Assembly (NCBI RefSeq): GCF_000384115.1 | Contig: NZ_KB913029.1 | Span: forward strand, 902,907-966,906 | DNA: 64,000 nucleotides | Reading direction: 5' to 3' | Source of the DNA: Sporichthya polymorpha DSM 43042 | GTDB taxonomy: Bacteria; Actinomycetota; Actinomycetes; Sporichthyales; Sporichthyaceae | Shown: piece by piece, positions 30,293 through 37,195 of the stretch | Layout of the letters: each line of letters begins with the position of its first letter | How positions within the stretch are numbered: the stretch's first letter is position 1 | Position numbers and translations under genes: made by a program | The notes under the pieces: generated by a model | Told to the model about the DNA's origin: nothing | What the model saw: only the letters and a program-made list of their open reading frames with translations | The model's database searches: none

Positions 30293-31956
30293 GACAGCGG
30301 CACGTCCTGTCCCGCGCGGACGAACACCGACTCGTACATCAGCAGGGCGACCTGGACGCCGATACCCGCCCAGATGGCCGCCTCCATGTTGTCGCCACTC
30401 CAGGCGAACGCGCCGCACGCCGCGGCAACCAACGCGAGCACCAGGGACCCGTGGAACAGGAATCGGTACGGCCCGCGGGTCGCCAGACGGGCCGCGGCCG
30501 TCGCCTGCTTCGTCTCGTGCTTGCTGTAGAACTCCACGATCGCGAACGCGATGTGCACCACGGTCGCCACGACGAGGCAACCGAGGATGACGTTCTCGAA
30601 GCCGGCGTTACCCACCCGCTGCTCTGGGCCGATGATGAGGAAATCGCTGACCGGATCAGGCTCTTCTGCCAACAACGGGCTGGCAAGATTCCCCGATCCG
30701 TCGTCCTTGGACCGGAACGGCGTGCTCGGATCAGCGCCGTACTTGCCGTAGACGACCGCGAGCGTTCCCGCTCCCACCATGACGGCTTGGACGATCAGGT
30801 GGGGGAACAACAGCTTCGACTGCCACAGGTCGCGACCCTCGGCCTGGGCGAACAGGAACGCGGTGTACCCGGCGAGCAGAACCGCCGCCGGGATCGCCAG
30901 GTAGGTGACCGCGTCGACGAGGTCGAACTGCCACGCGCTCAGGTCGTAGCTGTCGGTGCTCTCGGCCGAGATACCCAGGAGAAGCCATATCCCGGCGACC
31001 CCGGCGAAAGCGGCGAGGGCCAGTGAGCCCTTGAACAACCACGACGTCCAGTTGCCCTTGGTGAAGATGTACCAGAACCGCTCGGGGCGCTTGAGGTCCC
31101 AGACCAGCAGGACACCCGTGGCGGTGACGCCACCCAGGGCAATCAGCGGCGCCCAGACCGTTTGGTACCGGCCGAGGTCCTTGCCCAGCACCATCGCGAG
31201 CGCGATCACCAACAGCACGCCGGCGGCGACACCCTTCGTCCAGAGGTAGGTGGTGACGCGCCAGCCCCACGGCCGGGGGTGGGCGGTGTTGAGGGTCGTC
31301 TTCGCGTTGTCCGCGGAGGGCGGGAGGTGGGAGGACACCATCGCGCGCTGCTTGTCGGGCAGGGAGTAGATGTAGGCCTCGTCGGTCGGGGCCTGGAGCG
31401 GGTCGAGGACCGGGATCGTCGCGCCGATGTAGAAGACGTTCGGACCGGTCTTCTGCTCGGGAGCGCGGACGCGGGTCTCGTTGCTCGCGATCAGCTGCGA
31501 GATGCCGGAGTTCTCGTCCTCGAGGTCGCCGACCCAGATCGAGTGCGTCGGGCACACGACGACGCAGGCGGGCTCGAGGCCCTCGTCGACCCGGTGAGCG
31601 CAGAAGTTGCACTTCGCCGCGGTGGAGGTGTTCTCGTCGATGTAGAGCGCGTCGTACGGGCACGCCTGCAGGCAGGACTTGCAGCCGATGCAGCTGTCGC
31701 CGTCGAAGTCGACGATGCCGTCCTTGCGGGTGAACAGCGCGTGCGTCGGGCAGATCTTCACGCACGGCGCATCGGTGCAGTGGTTGCACCGCATGACGCC
31801 GAAGTCGCGGGTGTTGTCCGGGAACGTGCCGGAGTCGACGTACTTGACCCACGTGCGGAACTGGCCGACCGGGATCTCGTGCTCGGTCTTGCAGGCGACC
31901 GTGCAGGCGTGGCAGCCGATGCAGGTGCGCTGATCGATGGCGAAGCCGTAGCGCAT
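30289..31956 (-). CDS. Ferredoxin-NrfD/PsrC fusion (electron transfer + membrane anchor subunit)
   Basis: A 555-residue fusion. Residues 1-190 are a four-cluster ferredoxin of the DmsB/PsrB kind (CIGCHACTVAC, CNHC..CVKIC, CIGCKSCLQAC and a CNFC..CVVVC set). Residues 240-550 hold about eight membrane spans of the NrfD/PsrC type, which exchange electrons with the quinone pool. These are usually two separate subunits (SoeB and SoeC, or PsrB and PsrC). The ATG at 31956 is the first Met of the ferredoxin fold. It is the promoter-proximal gene, coupled to the molybdoenzyme by ATGA. Confidence 0.9.
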   Translation of the reverse strand: MRYGFAIDQRTCIGCHACTVACKTEHEIPVGQFRTWVKYVDSGTFPDNTRDFGVMRCNHCTDAPCVKICPTHALFTRKDGIVDFDGDSCIGCKSCLQACPYDALYIDENTSTAAKCNFCAHRVDEGLEPACVVVCPTHSIWVGDLEDENSGISQLIASNETRVRAPEQKTGPNVFYIGATIPVLDPLQAPTDEAYIYSLPDKQRAMVSSHLPPSADNAKTTLNTAHPRPWGWRVTTYLWTKGVAAGVLLVIALAMVLGKDLGRYQTVWAPLIALGGVTATGVLLVWDLKRPERFWYIFTKGNWTSWLFKGSLALAAFAGVAGIWLLLGISAESTDSYDLSAWQFDLVDAVTYLAIPAAVLLAGYTAFLFAQAEGRDLWQSKLLFPHLIVQAVMVGAGTLAVVYGKYGADPSTPFRSKDDGSGNLASPLLAEEPDPVSDFLIIGPEQRVGNAGFENVILGCLVVATVVHIAFAIVEFYSKHETKQATAAARLATRGPYRFLFHGSLVLALVAAACGAFAWSGDNMEAAIWAGIGVQVALLMYESVFVRAGQDVPLS

Positions 31957-31987
31957 GGCGGGATTCCCGGGGGCAGCGGACGCAGAT

Positions 31988-32003
31988 TTGTACGTACAAT
32001 ATC
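31988..32003. promoter_or_regulatory. Operator-like site TTGTACGTACAATATC (copy A)
   Basis: The palindrome TTGTACGTACAA followed by TATC lies in the divergent gap between the ferredoxin/NrfD gene and the first DUF202 gene. A near-identical 16-mer lies in the next divergent gap at 34263-34278. Symmetry and TNGT..ACNA half-sites resemble FadR-type GntR operators. TACAAT could also be a -10 element. Confidence 0.6.
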
Positions 32004-32067
32004 CCGGCGCGGCTCGCGGCGCGACCGAACGCGCAGCGTGGCACGCTGACCGGCGGAAGGAGGTCGC

Positions 32068-32424
32068 ATGGACCCCCGCGACTCCGAACCGGAGGAGTAC
32101 GACCTCGACTACCGGTTCACCCTCGCGAACGAGCGGACCTACCTGGCCTGGCTGCGGACCGCGCTGGGCCTGCTGGCGGGCGCCGTCGCCCTCGTGCACC
32201 TCGTCCCCGCCGGCGGCGAGGACGCCGACGACGCCGAACGCGGGATCGGCTTTGCCCTGGCGCTGCTCGGCATCGCGGTGGTGATCGCGAGCATGCGGCG
32301 CTGGCACACGGTGCAGCGGGCGATGCAGCGGCACGAGAACCTGCCGGCCTCCCGGGCCCCGGTGTACCTGGGCCTGGCGGTGGTCGGGATCGGGATCGCC
32401 GTCGTCGTGCTCCTCGCGCGCTGA
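32068..32424 (+). CDS. DUF202 membrane protein
   Basis: A 118-residue YidH/DUF202 protein. The family signature FTLANERTYLAWLRTALG (about residues 17-34) precedes three membrane spans (about 35-50, 62-78, 98-116). Function is unknown in the family. GGAGG lies shortly before the ATG. It overlaps the second DUF202 gene by one base, and pairs of this kind are common. It diverges from the ferredoxin/NrfD gene across the TTGTACGTACAA site. Confidence 0.85.
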   Translation: MDPRDSEPEEYDLDYRFTLANERTYLAWLRTALGLLAGAVALVHLVPAGGEDADDAERGIGFALALLGIAVVIASMRRWHTVQRAMQRHENLPASRAPVYLGLAVVGIGIAVVVLLAR

Positions 32425-32762
32425 TGCGCCTGACTCCGGTGCACGGCCCACGCGGACGGCTCCCCGGCCTGCCCGCGCAGCGGACGATGCTGGCCTGGGA
32501 CCGGACCGCGCTCGCCCTGATCGCTCACGGCGCGTTCGTTCTGGTCCGCAACCCGACCGACGGCAGCCCCGCCCGCATCGTCAGCGCCGCGCTCTCCCTC
32601 GCGCTCGCGCTGCTGGTCGCCGCCCTCGGCCGCCTCCGCGCCCGCGAGATCGGCGACAGCGACCGGACCCGCTACGCCCGCGTCCCCACCGGCCCGCTGA
32701 TGATCCTCACCGCCGGGGTCCTGCTCCTCGGCGTCGCCGACGTCGTCGCGATCCTCCACTGA
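32424..32762 (+). CDS. DUF202 membrane protein, second paralogue
   Basis: A 112-residue protein with the shorter DUF202 signature (LPAQRTMLAWDRTALALI, about residues 17-34) and three membrane spans. It starts in the last base of the preceding DUF202 gene (TGATG) and is translationally coupled to it. The two may form a heteromeric membrane complex (inference). A strong bidirectional hairpin follows. Confidence 0.85.
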   Translation: MRLTPVHGPRGRLPGLPAQRTMLAWDRTALALIAHGAFVLVRNPTDGSPARIVSAALSLALALLVAALGRLRAREIGDSDRTRYARVPTGPLMILTAGVLLLGVADVVAILH

Positions 32763-32776
32763 CGCCGCCTGTGGAA

Positions 32777-32826
32777 AAGAAAGGGTGACACCCCTTACTG
32801 CGGAGTAGGGGGTGTCACCCTTTCTT
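32777..32826. terminator. Bidirectional hairpin with GGGTGWCACCC cores
   Basis: Arms of 23 bases (32777-32799 and 32804-32826, one mismatch) with a GCGG loop lie between the convergent DUF202 and rhodanese-fusion genes. Read on either strand it ends in TTTCTT, a short T-run. Its AAAGGGTG[A/T]CACCC core is shared with 4864-4916 and 45958-45974. Confidence 0.75.
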
Positions 32827-32834
32827 GACAGCGA

Positions 32835-34226
32835 CTACGCGGCGGAGGACTCGGCGGCCCAGGCGGAGTAGCCGCCGAGGAGGTCGGAGACGTCGGGGAA
32901 GCCGTTGGCCTCGAGGAGGCTCGCGGCGGCGATGGAGCGGTAGCCGCCGGCGCAGTGGACGAGGACCGGGCGGGTACGGTCGAGCTGGTCGAGGGTCGTC
33001 CGCAGCCGGGTGACGCAGAGGTTGACCGCGCCGGGAAGAGCGCCGCCCTTGTGCTCGCCGGGGCCGCGGACGTCGACGACCTGCAGGTCCGGGTTCGCCG
33101 CGATGGCCGCAGCGGCCTGATGCACCGTCAGCCGTGACGAGGAGACGACGAGCTCGGGGTTGTTCGTCAGCTCCTCGAGGTCGGTCAGCTGACACGCGAC
33201 GAGGTCGATGCCGACGCGGGCGAGGCGCATCCGCGCCTCGGCGCACTGCTCGGGCGAGCCGACGAGAATCACCGGCTGGTCGGCGGCGATCAGGGCCGCG
33301 GCGTACTCGGCGAACCGGCCCGACAGCCCGACGTTGATCGCGCCCCGCAGGTGGGAGGCGGCGAAGGCCTGGTCGTCGCGGACGTCGAGCAGCAGGTAGC
33401 CCAGACGCTGCTGGTGGCTGATCGCGGTGGCCGCGTCGACCTCCTGCACCGGGAGCTCCGGGTCGAACGGGAGGTGTCCGGCCTTGTTCACCGCGACCTC
33501 GTCGACGAAGTACACCGGCGGCGCCCCGAGCCCGTCGGTGACGACCGAGACGAACTCGTCCTCGCTCATCGGCGCGAGCGCGTAGTTGCCGCGGCGCTGG
33601 TCGCCCAGGGTCGAGACGGTGTCGGTCGAGAGCGCCTTGCCGCACGCGCTGCCGGCGCCGTGGCCGGGGTAAACGAGCACCTCGTCGGGCAGCGGCAGCA
33701 GCTTCGTGTGCAGCGAGCGGTAGAGCATCCGCGCCATCTCGTCCGCGGTGCGGCCCGCCGAGCCGAGCAGGTCGGGCCGGCCGACGTCGCCGAGGAAGAG
33801 CGTGTCGCCGGTGAGGATCGCGTGCGGCGCGGGGTCGCTCCCCCGCTCGTACACGGCGAGCGTGATCGACTCGGGCGTGTGCCCCGGGGTGGCGAGCACC
33901 TCGAGGACGACGCCGGTCTCCGGGTCGCCGAGCGGGATGCGCTCGCCGTCGGCGAGGCGGCGGATCGGAAACTCGACCGGCGAGAGCTCGCCCATCGCGA
34001 TCTCGGCCCCGGTCCGCTCCGAGAGCTCGGTGTGCCCCGGGATGAAGTCGGCGTGGACGTGGGTGAGCAGGACCAGCTCGATCGTCAGGTCCTGCGCCTT
34101 CGCGTCCTGCAGGTACTGCTCGACGTCGCGGCGGGGGTCGACGACCACCGCCCGGCGGCTGACCGGGTCCGCCACCAGGTAGGACGCCTGCGACAGGCAC
34201 TGCAGGTAGTACTGGTTCAGGATCAT
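32835..34226 (-). CDS. Persulfide dioxygenase (ETHE1-like)-rhodanese fusion
   Basis: A 463-residue protein. Residues 1-250 are a metallo-beta-lactamase fold of the ETHE1 group (HVHADFIPGH around 56-65, TPGHTPES, TGDTLFLGDVGRPDL), an iron-dependent dioxygenase that oxidises persulfides to sulfite. Two rhodanese domains follow. The first lacks an active Cys at the expected loop (VGSPEQCAEA). The second has VLVHCAGGYRS with the catalytic Cys. GGGAG lies about 10 bases before the ATG at 34226. It diverges from a methyltransferase gene across copy B of the shared operator. Confidence 0.88.
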   Translation of the reverse strand: MILNQYYLQCLSQASYLVADPVSRRAVVVDPRRDVEQYLQDAKAQDLTIELVLLTHVHADFIPGHTELSERTGAEIAMGELSPVEFPIRRLADGERIPLGDPETGVVLEVLATPGHTPESITLAVYERGSDPAPHAILTGDTLFLGDVGRPDLLGSAGRTADEMARMLYRSLHTKLLPLPDEVLVYPGHGAGSACGKALSTDTVSTLGDQRRGNYALAPMSEDEFVSVVTDGLGAPPVYFVDEVAVNKAGHLPFDPELPVQEVDAATAISHQQRLGYLLLDVRDDQAFAASHLRGAINVGLSGRFAEYAAALIAADQPVILVGSPEQCAEARMRLARVGIDLVACQLTDLEELTNNPELVVSSSRLTVHQAAAAIAANPDLQVVDVRGPGEHKGGALPGAVNLCVTRLRTTLDQLDRTRPVLVHCAGGYRSIAAASLLEANGFPDVSDLLGGYSAWAAESSAA

Positions 34227-34262
34227 GGCGATCTCCCACTGCATCGGTCCCACCGGAACCAA

Positions 34263-34278
34263 TTGTCCGTACAATATC
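34263..34278. promoter_or_regulatory. Operator-like site TTGTCCGTACAATATC (copy B)
   Basis: This 16-mer differs at one base from copy A at 31988-32003 and likewise lies in a divergent promoter gap, between the persulfide dioxygenase-rhodanese gene and a methyltransferase gene. The shared site suggests that one regulator controls both units. Confidence 0.6.
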
Positions 34279-34293
34279 TTCCGGAGCGGATCG

Positions 34294-34908
34294 ATGCCAG
34301 GGACCACGGAGCACTGGGACGCCGCCTACGCAGCCGAGGGCGAGCGGGGCGTCAGTTGGTACGCGCCGACGGCGGCGCCGGTCCTCGAACTTCTCGACCG
34401 CTTGGACGTGCCCACCTCAGCCCGCGTTCTCGACGCCGGTGGCGGAGCGTCGCCGCTGGTCGACGGGCTCGTCGCCCGCGGCCACCGGGACGTGACGGTG
34501 CTCGACCTCTCGGCGACAGCGCTCGCTCTCGCCCGTGACCGGCTCGGGTCCCGGTCGGCGAACGTGGAATGGATCGTCGCGGACGTGCGCACCTGGCGGC
34601 CGCGATCGCCCTTCGAACTCTGGCACGACCGCGCGGTGCTGCACTTCCTGGTCTCCTCCGATGACCGGGCGGCGTACCTGGAGACGCTCGCGAGCGCGAC
34701 CCGGCGGGAGTCACTCGTCGTCCTCTCGACGTTCGCGCCCGACGGCCCGGACCGGTGCTCGGGCCTGCCCGTGGTCCGGTACTCAGCAGCGGACCTCGCG
34801 GCTCTCCTCGGCGCGGACTTCGAGCTGCTGGAGGACGACCGCGAGCAACACATCACCCCTTGGGGCACCGCCCAGGCGTTCGTCCGGGCGGCCTTTCGGC
34901 GCCGGTGA
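34294..34908 (+). CDS. Class I SAM-dependent methyltransferase
   Basis: A 204-residue methyltransferase. The SAM-binding motif I is RVLDAGGGASPLVDGL (about residues 44-59), with the acidic end of strand 2 in VTVLDLS. The start HWDAAYAAEG and the overall size resemble actinobacterial methyltransferases of the thiol or thiopurine-like group, but the substrate cannot be read. GGAG lies 8 bases before the ATG at 34294. It is convergent with the DosR-like gene with a 2-base gap and no hairpin. A role in thiol or sulfide methylation would fit the neighbours (inference). Confidence 0.8.
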   Translation: MPGTTEHWDAAYAAEGERGVSWYAPTAAPVLELLDRLDVPTSARVLDAGGGASPLVDGLVARGHRDVTVLDLSATALALARDRLGSRSANVEWIVADVRTWRPRSPFELWHDRAVLHFLVSSDDRAAYLETLASATRRESLVVLSTFAPDGPDRCSGLPVVRYSAADLAALLGADFELLEDDREQHITPWGTAQAFVRAAFRRR

Positions 34909-34910
34909 GC

Positions 34911-35579
34911 TCAGGCGTTCGGCTTGCGCAGCTCCGCGCCGTAGACCGCGGCCTGGGTCCGGCGCTCCATGCCAAGCTTGGCGAGCAGGGCCGAGACGTA
35001 GTTCTTCACGGTCTTCTCGGCGAGGAACAGGCGCTCGCCGATCTGGCGGTTGGTGAGGCCGTCGGCGATCAGGCCGAGAATCTCCCGCTCCCGCTCGGAG
35101 AGCGACGCCATGCGCGGGTCGGCCGGGGTGCCGTCGCGCAGGCGGGCGAGCAGGCGCTCGGTCACGGACGGGTCGAGCAGCGACTTGCCCTCCGCGACCT
35201 GGCGGATCGCGTCGAGCAGGCTCGTCCCGCGGATCTCCTTGAGCAGGTAGCCCGCGGCGCCGGCCATGACGGCGGCGAAGATCGCGTCGTTGTCGTCGTA
35301 GCTGGTGAGGATCAGGCACCGCACCTCGGGCATCGCCGAGCGGATGTCGCGGCAGACGTCGATGCCGCTGCCGTCGGGCAGCCGGGCGTCGAGGACGGCG
35401 ACCTGCGGCTTGAGCGCCGGGATCCGCGCCAGCGCCTGCGCGGCCGTGCCGGCGTCGCCGATGACCGTGATGTCGGGGGCGGAGTTCAGCAGATCCGCCA
35501 CTCCGCGCCGCACGATCTCGTGGTCGTCGAGGAGGAAGACGGTGATCGGTTCGCCGGTGCCGTCGCCGGTGGTGTCCAT
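34911..35579 (-). CDS. DevR/DosR-like NarL-family response regulator
   Basis: A 222-residue regulator with a receiver (FLLDDHEIVRRG, phospho-acceptor in VAVLDARLPDGSG, Lys in GYLLKEI) and a LuxR-type output domain. The recognition helix region AEKTVKNYVSALLAKLGMER is nearly the sequence of mycobacterial DosR, so hypoxia or redox control is likely. No histidine kinase is adjacent. A DosR-box-like sequence lies 76-90 bases upstream of its start, which would allow autoregulation. Confidence 0.9.
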   Translation of the reverse strand: MDTTGDGTGEPITVFLLDDHEIVRRGVADLLNSAPDITVIGDAGTAAQALARIPALKPQVAVLDARLPDGSGIDVCRDIRSAMPEVRCLILTSYDDNDAIFAAVMAGAAGYLLKEIRGTSLLDAIRQVAEGKSLLDPSVTERLLARLRDGTPADPRMASLSEREREILGLIADGLTNRQIGERLFLAEKTVKNYVSALLAKLGMERRTQAAVYGAELRKPNA

Positions 35580-35654
35580 GTCCTGCCTGCTTCCCGTTCG
35601 GCTGAGCGTCCCCCGTGAGCCGAGCCTTCCGAGACGTATCGGTGCCCGGGCCCG

Positions 35655-35669
35655 CGGACTTGAGGCCTT
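35655..35669. promoter_or_regulatory. Possible DosR box
   Basis: CGGACTTGAGGCCTT matches the DosR consensus GGGACTTNNGGCCCT except at two positions. It lies upstream of the DosR-like gene, in a 474-base divergent gap (35580-36053) that otherwise holds a long hairpin and the flgB promoter but no gene. Confidence 0.35.
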
Positions 35670-35729
35670 CGGTAGACGTTATCGGTGGACGTCACAAATG
35701 GTCGTGACACACCGCCAGATGACGGACGC

Positions 35730-35770
35730 CGTGAGGGCCCGGATCGACCGCAACGATCCGAGCCCTCACG
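35730..35770. repeat. Long palindrome in a divergent gap
   Basis: Arms CGTGAGGGCCCGGATCG (35730-35746) and its near-complement (35754-35770) pair over 17 bases with one mismatch around a 7-base loop. The flanking genes diverge, so a terminator role is not needed on either side. It belongs to the same class of isolated palindromes seen across the window. Confidence 0.6.
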
Positions 35771-35935
35771 TCACCCCGAGAACCTCACCCGCCAGAGTGA
35801 GTGCAGCGACCGGGAGTTGGGCGGCCGCCTGAAAGCATGAAACCGAACGCGACGGCGGTCACCCAGGGTCGAAGGTCCTTTCCTTCCGGCACGGCGGTCC
35901 CGGCAACAATCCGTGACGAGAGCCGGCTCAGACTC

Positions 35936-35963
35936 CTCAACTCCCCGTCCGCCCGGCCGACAA
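35936..35963 (+). promoter_or_regulatory. Sigma-28-like promoter of the flgB operon
   Basis: CTCAA, 15 bases, GCCGACAA, ending 90 bases before the flgB start. The same CTCAR-N15-GCCGA arrangement precedes flbD, fliM, flhA and cheA. The -10 resembles the FliA/WhiG element GCCGATAA; the -35 differs from the classical TAAA. Confidence 0.65.
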
Positions 35964-36053
35964 GAACCGGCGAGCCAGGACGGCCACCCCCTCAAGCGCC
36001 ACGGACCGGCGCTGCCCCACCAGCAGTTTCGATCTTTCGCATCGGAGCGGTCC

Positions 36054-36434
36054 GTGTTCGACGCCATCGGCCTCACATCCGGCCCCACATCGGGCAGCAT
36101 CGCGATGTACGCGATCACCAGCGCCCTGGACGGTCTTGCCGCCCGCCAGCGCGCGATCGCGGACAACGTCGCGAACATCAACACGCCCGGCTTCCTCGCC
36201 GGCAAGGTGCAGTTCGAGGACGCGCTCGCGAGCGCCGTCGCCACCGGCGACACCTCCGGCGGTCCGACCTGGTCGATCGCCCGCTCGCTCGAGCCGACCC
36301 GCACCGACGGCAACAACGTCAACCTCGACCGGGAGACGCTGCTCAACGTCGACACCGGTCTGCGCTACTCGCTGATGCTGCGGGCCGCGGACCACGAGTT
36401 CGGCGTCCTGCGCGCCTCGATGCGGGCGGTGTGA
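36054..36434 (+). CDS. flgB: Flagellar proximal rod protein FlgB
   Basis: A 126-residue rod protein. The N-terminal flagellar rod signature is LDGLAARQRAIADNVANINTPGF (about residues 25-47). The GTG at 36054 has GGAG 7 bases upstream; an in-frame ATG further up would add about 47 residues of poor coding quality. FlgB joins FlgC and FliE to form the proximal rod on the MS ring. It is the first gene of a run of twelve that reaches flgE. Confidence 0.9.
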   Translation: MFDAIGLTSGPTSGSIAMYAITSALDGLAARQRAIADNVANINTPGFLAGKVQFEDALASAVATGDTSGGPTWSIARSLEPTRTDGNNVNLDRETLLNVDTGLRYSLMLRAADHEFGVLRASMRAV

Positions 36435-36436
36435 CG

Positions 36437-36841
36437 ATGAGCCTGTTCTCCGTCTTCGGCATCGCCGGCTCCGGCGTCACCGTCCACCGCAAGTGGCTCG
36501 ACGCGGTCGCCGACAATCTCGCCAACGTCAACACCGTCCGGTCGACGAACGAGGAGGCGTTCCGCGCGCGCTACGTGCTCGCGCAGGCCGTCGACTACGG
36601 CAACGGGACCGGCGGGGTCGCGGTCGCCGGCACCGCGCTCGGCAACGCCGAGGGCCGCATCGTGTACGACCCGCAGCACCCGCTGGCGGACGAGAACGGC
36701 AACGTCCGACTGCCGGACATCGACCTCGCCGCGCAGATGACGCAGCTGATCGTCGCCCAGCGCGGCTACCAGGCCTCGCTCGCGGTCGTGGACCGCGCAC
36801 GTGACGCCTACTCGGCCGCGATTCAGGTCGGACGCGCATGA
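36437..36841 (+). CDS. flgC: Flagellar proximal rod protein FlgC
   Basis: A 134-residue rod protein with the N-terminal motif WLDAVADNLANVNTVRST and the C-terminal helix DLAAQMTQLIVAQRGYQASL, both characteristic of FlgC. It lies two bases after flgB, and its stop overlaps the fliE ATG (ATGA). It is exported through the flagellar type III apparatus and assembles in the rod. Confidence 0.92.
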   Translation: MSLFSVFGIAGSGVTVHRKWLDAVADNLANVNTVRSTNEEAFRARYVLAQAVDYGNGTGGVAVAGTALGNAEGRIVYDPQHPLADENGNVRLPDIDLAAQMTQLIVAQRGYQASLAVVDRARDAYSAAIQVGRA

Positions 36842-37146
36842 GCATCTCGCCCGTCGGCTTCACGCCGATCGCCCCGATCACCCCGCCGGTCGCGACCGGC
36901 GCGACGACCGCCGCGGCGCCGTCCGGGGACTCGTTCGCGACCGCGCTCGGCAACGGCCTCGAGGCCCTCGCCGGCACCCAGGCCAAGGCCGAGGGGCTCG
37001 CGGTCCAGGCCGCGACCGGTCAACTGACCGATGTCCACCAGTACACGATCGCCGCCACCCAGGCCCAGCTCGCGACCGAGCTGACCGTGGCCGTCCGGAA
37101 CAAGGCGGTCGAGGCGTTCAACGAGATCCTGCGGATGCCGCTGTGA
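36838..37146 (+). CDS. fliE: MS-ring/rod adaptor FliE
   Basis: A 102-residue FliE. The C-terminal half holds the typical helices QLTDVHQYTIAATQAQLATE and VRNKAVEAFNEILRMPL, ending in the conserved MPL-like tail. The Pro/Ala-rich N-terminus is low-complexity. FliE links the MS ring to the rod. It overlaps flgC by 4 bases and lies 49 bases before fliF. Confidence 0.9.
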   Translation: MSISPVGFTPIAPITPPVATGATTAAAPSGDSFATALGNGLEALAGTQAKAEGLAVQAATGQLTDVHQYTIAATQAQLATELTVAVRNKAVEAFNEILRMPL

Positions 37147-37195
37147 CCGCGCGCTCTTCGGCGAGTGTCACGGCGAAAGTGACGGAGACCCACTG

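Noticed and set aside
35679-35695. CCGATAA on the minus strand near 35680 as a sigma-28 promoter for the DosR-like gene
   Set aside because: No CTCAR or TAAA element lies 14-16 bases upstream, unlike the five accepted sites.
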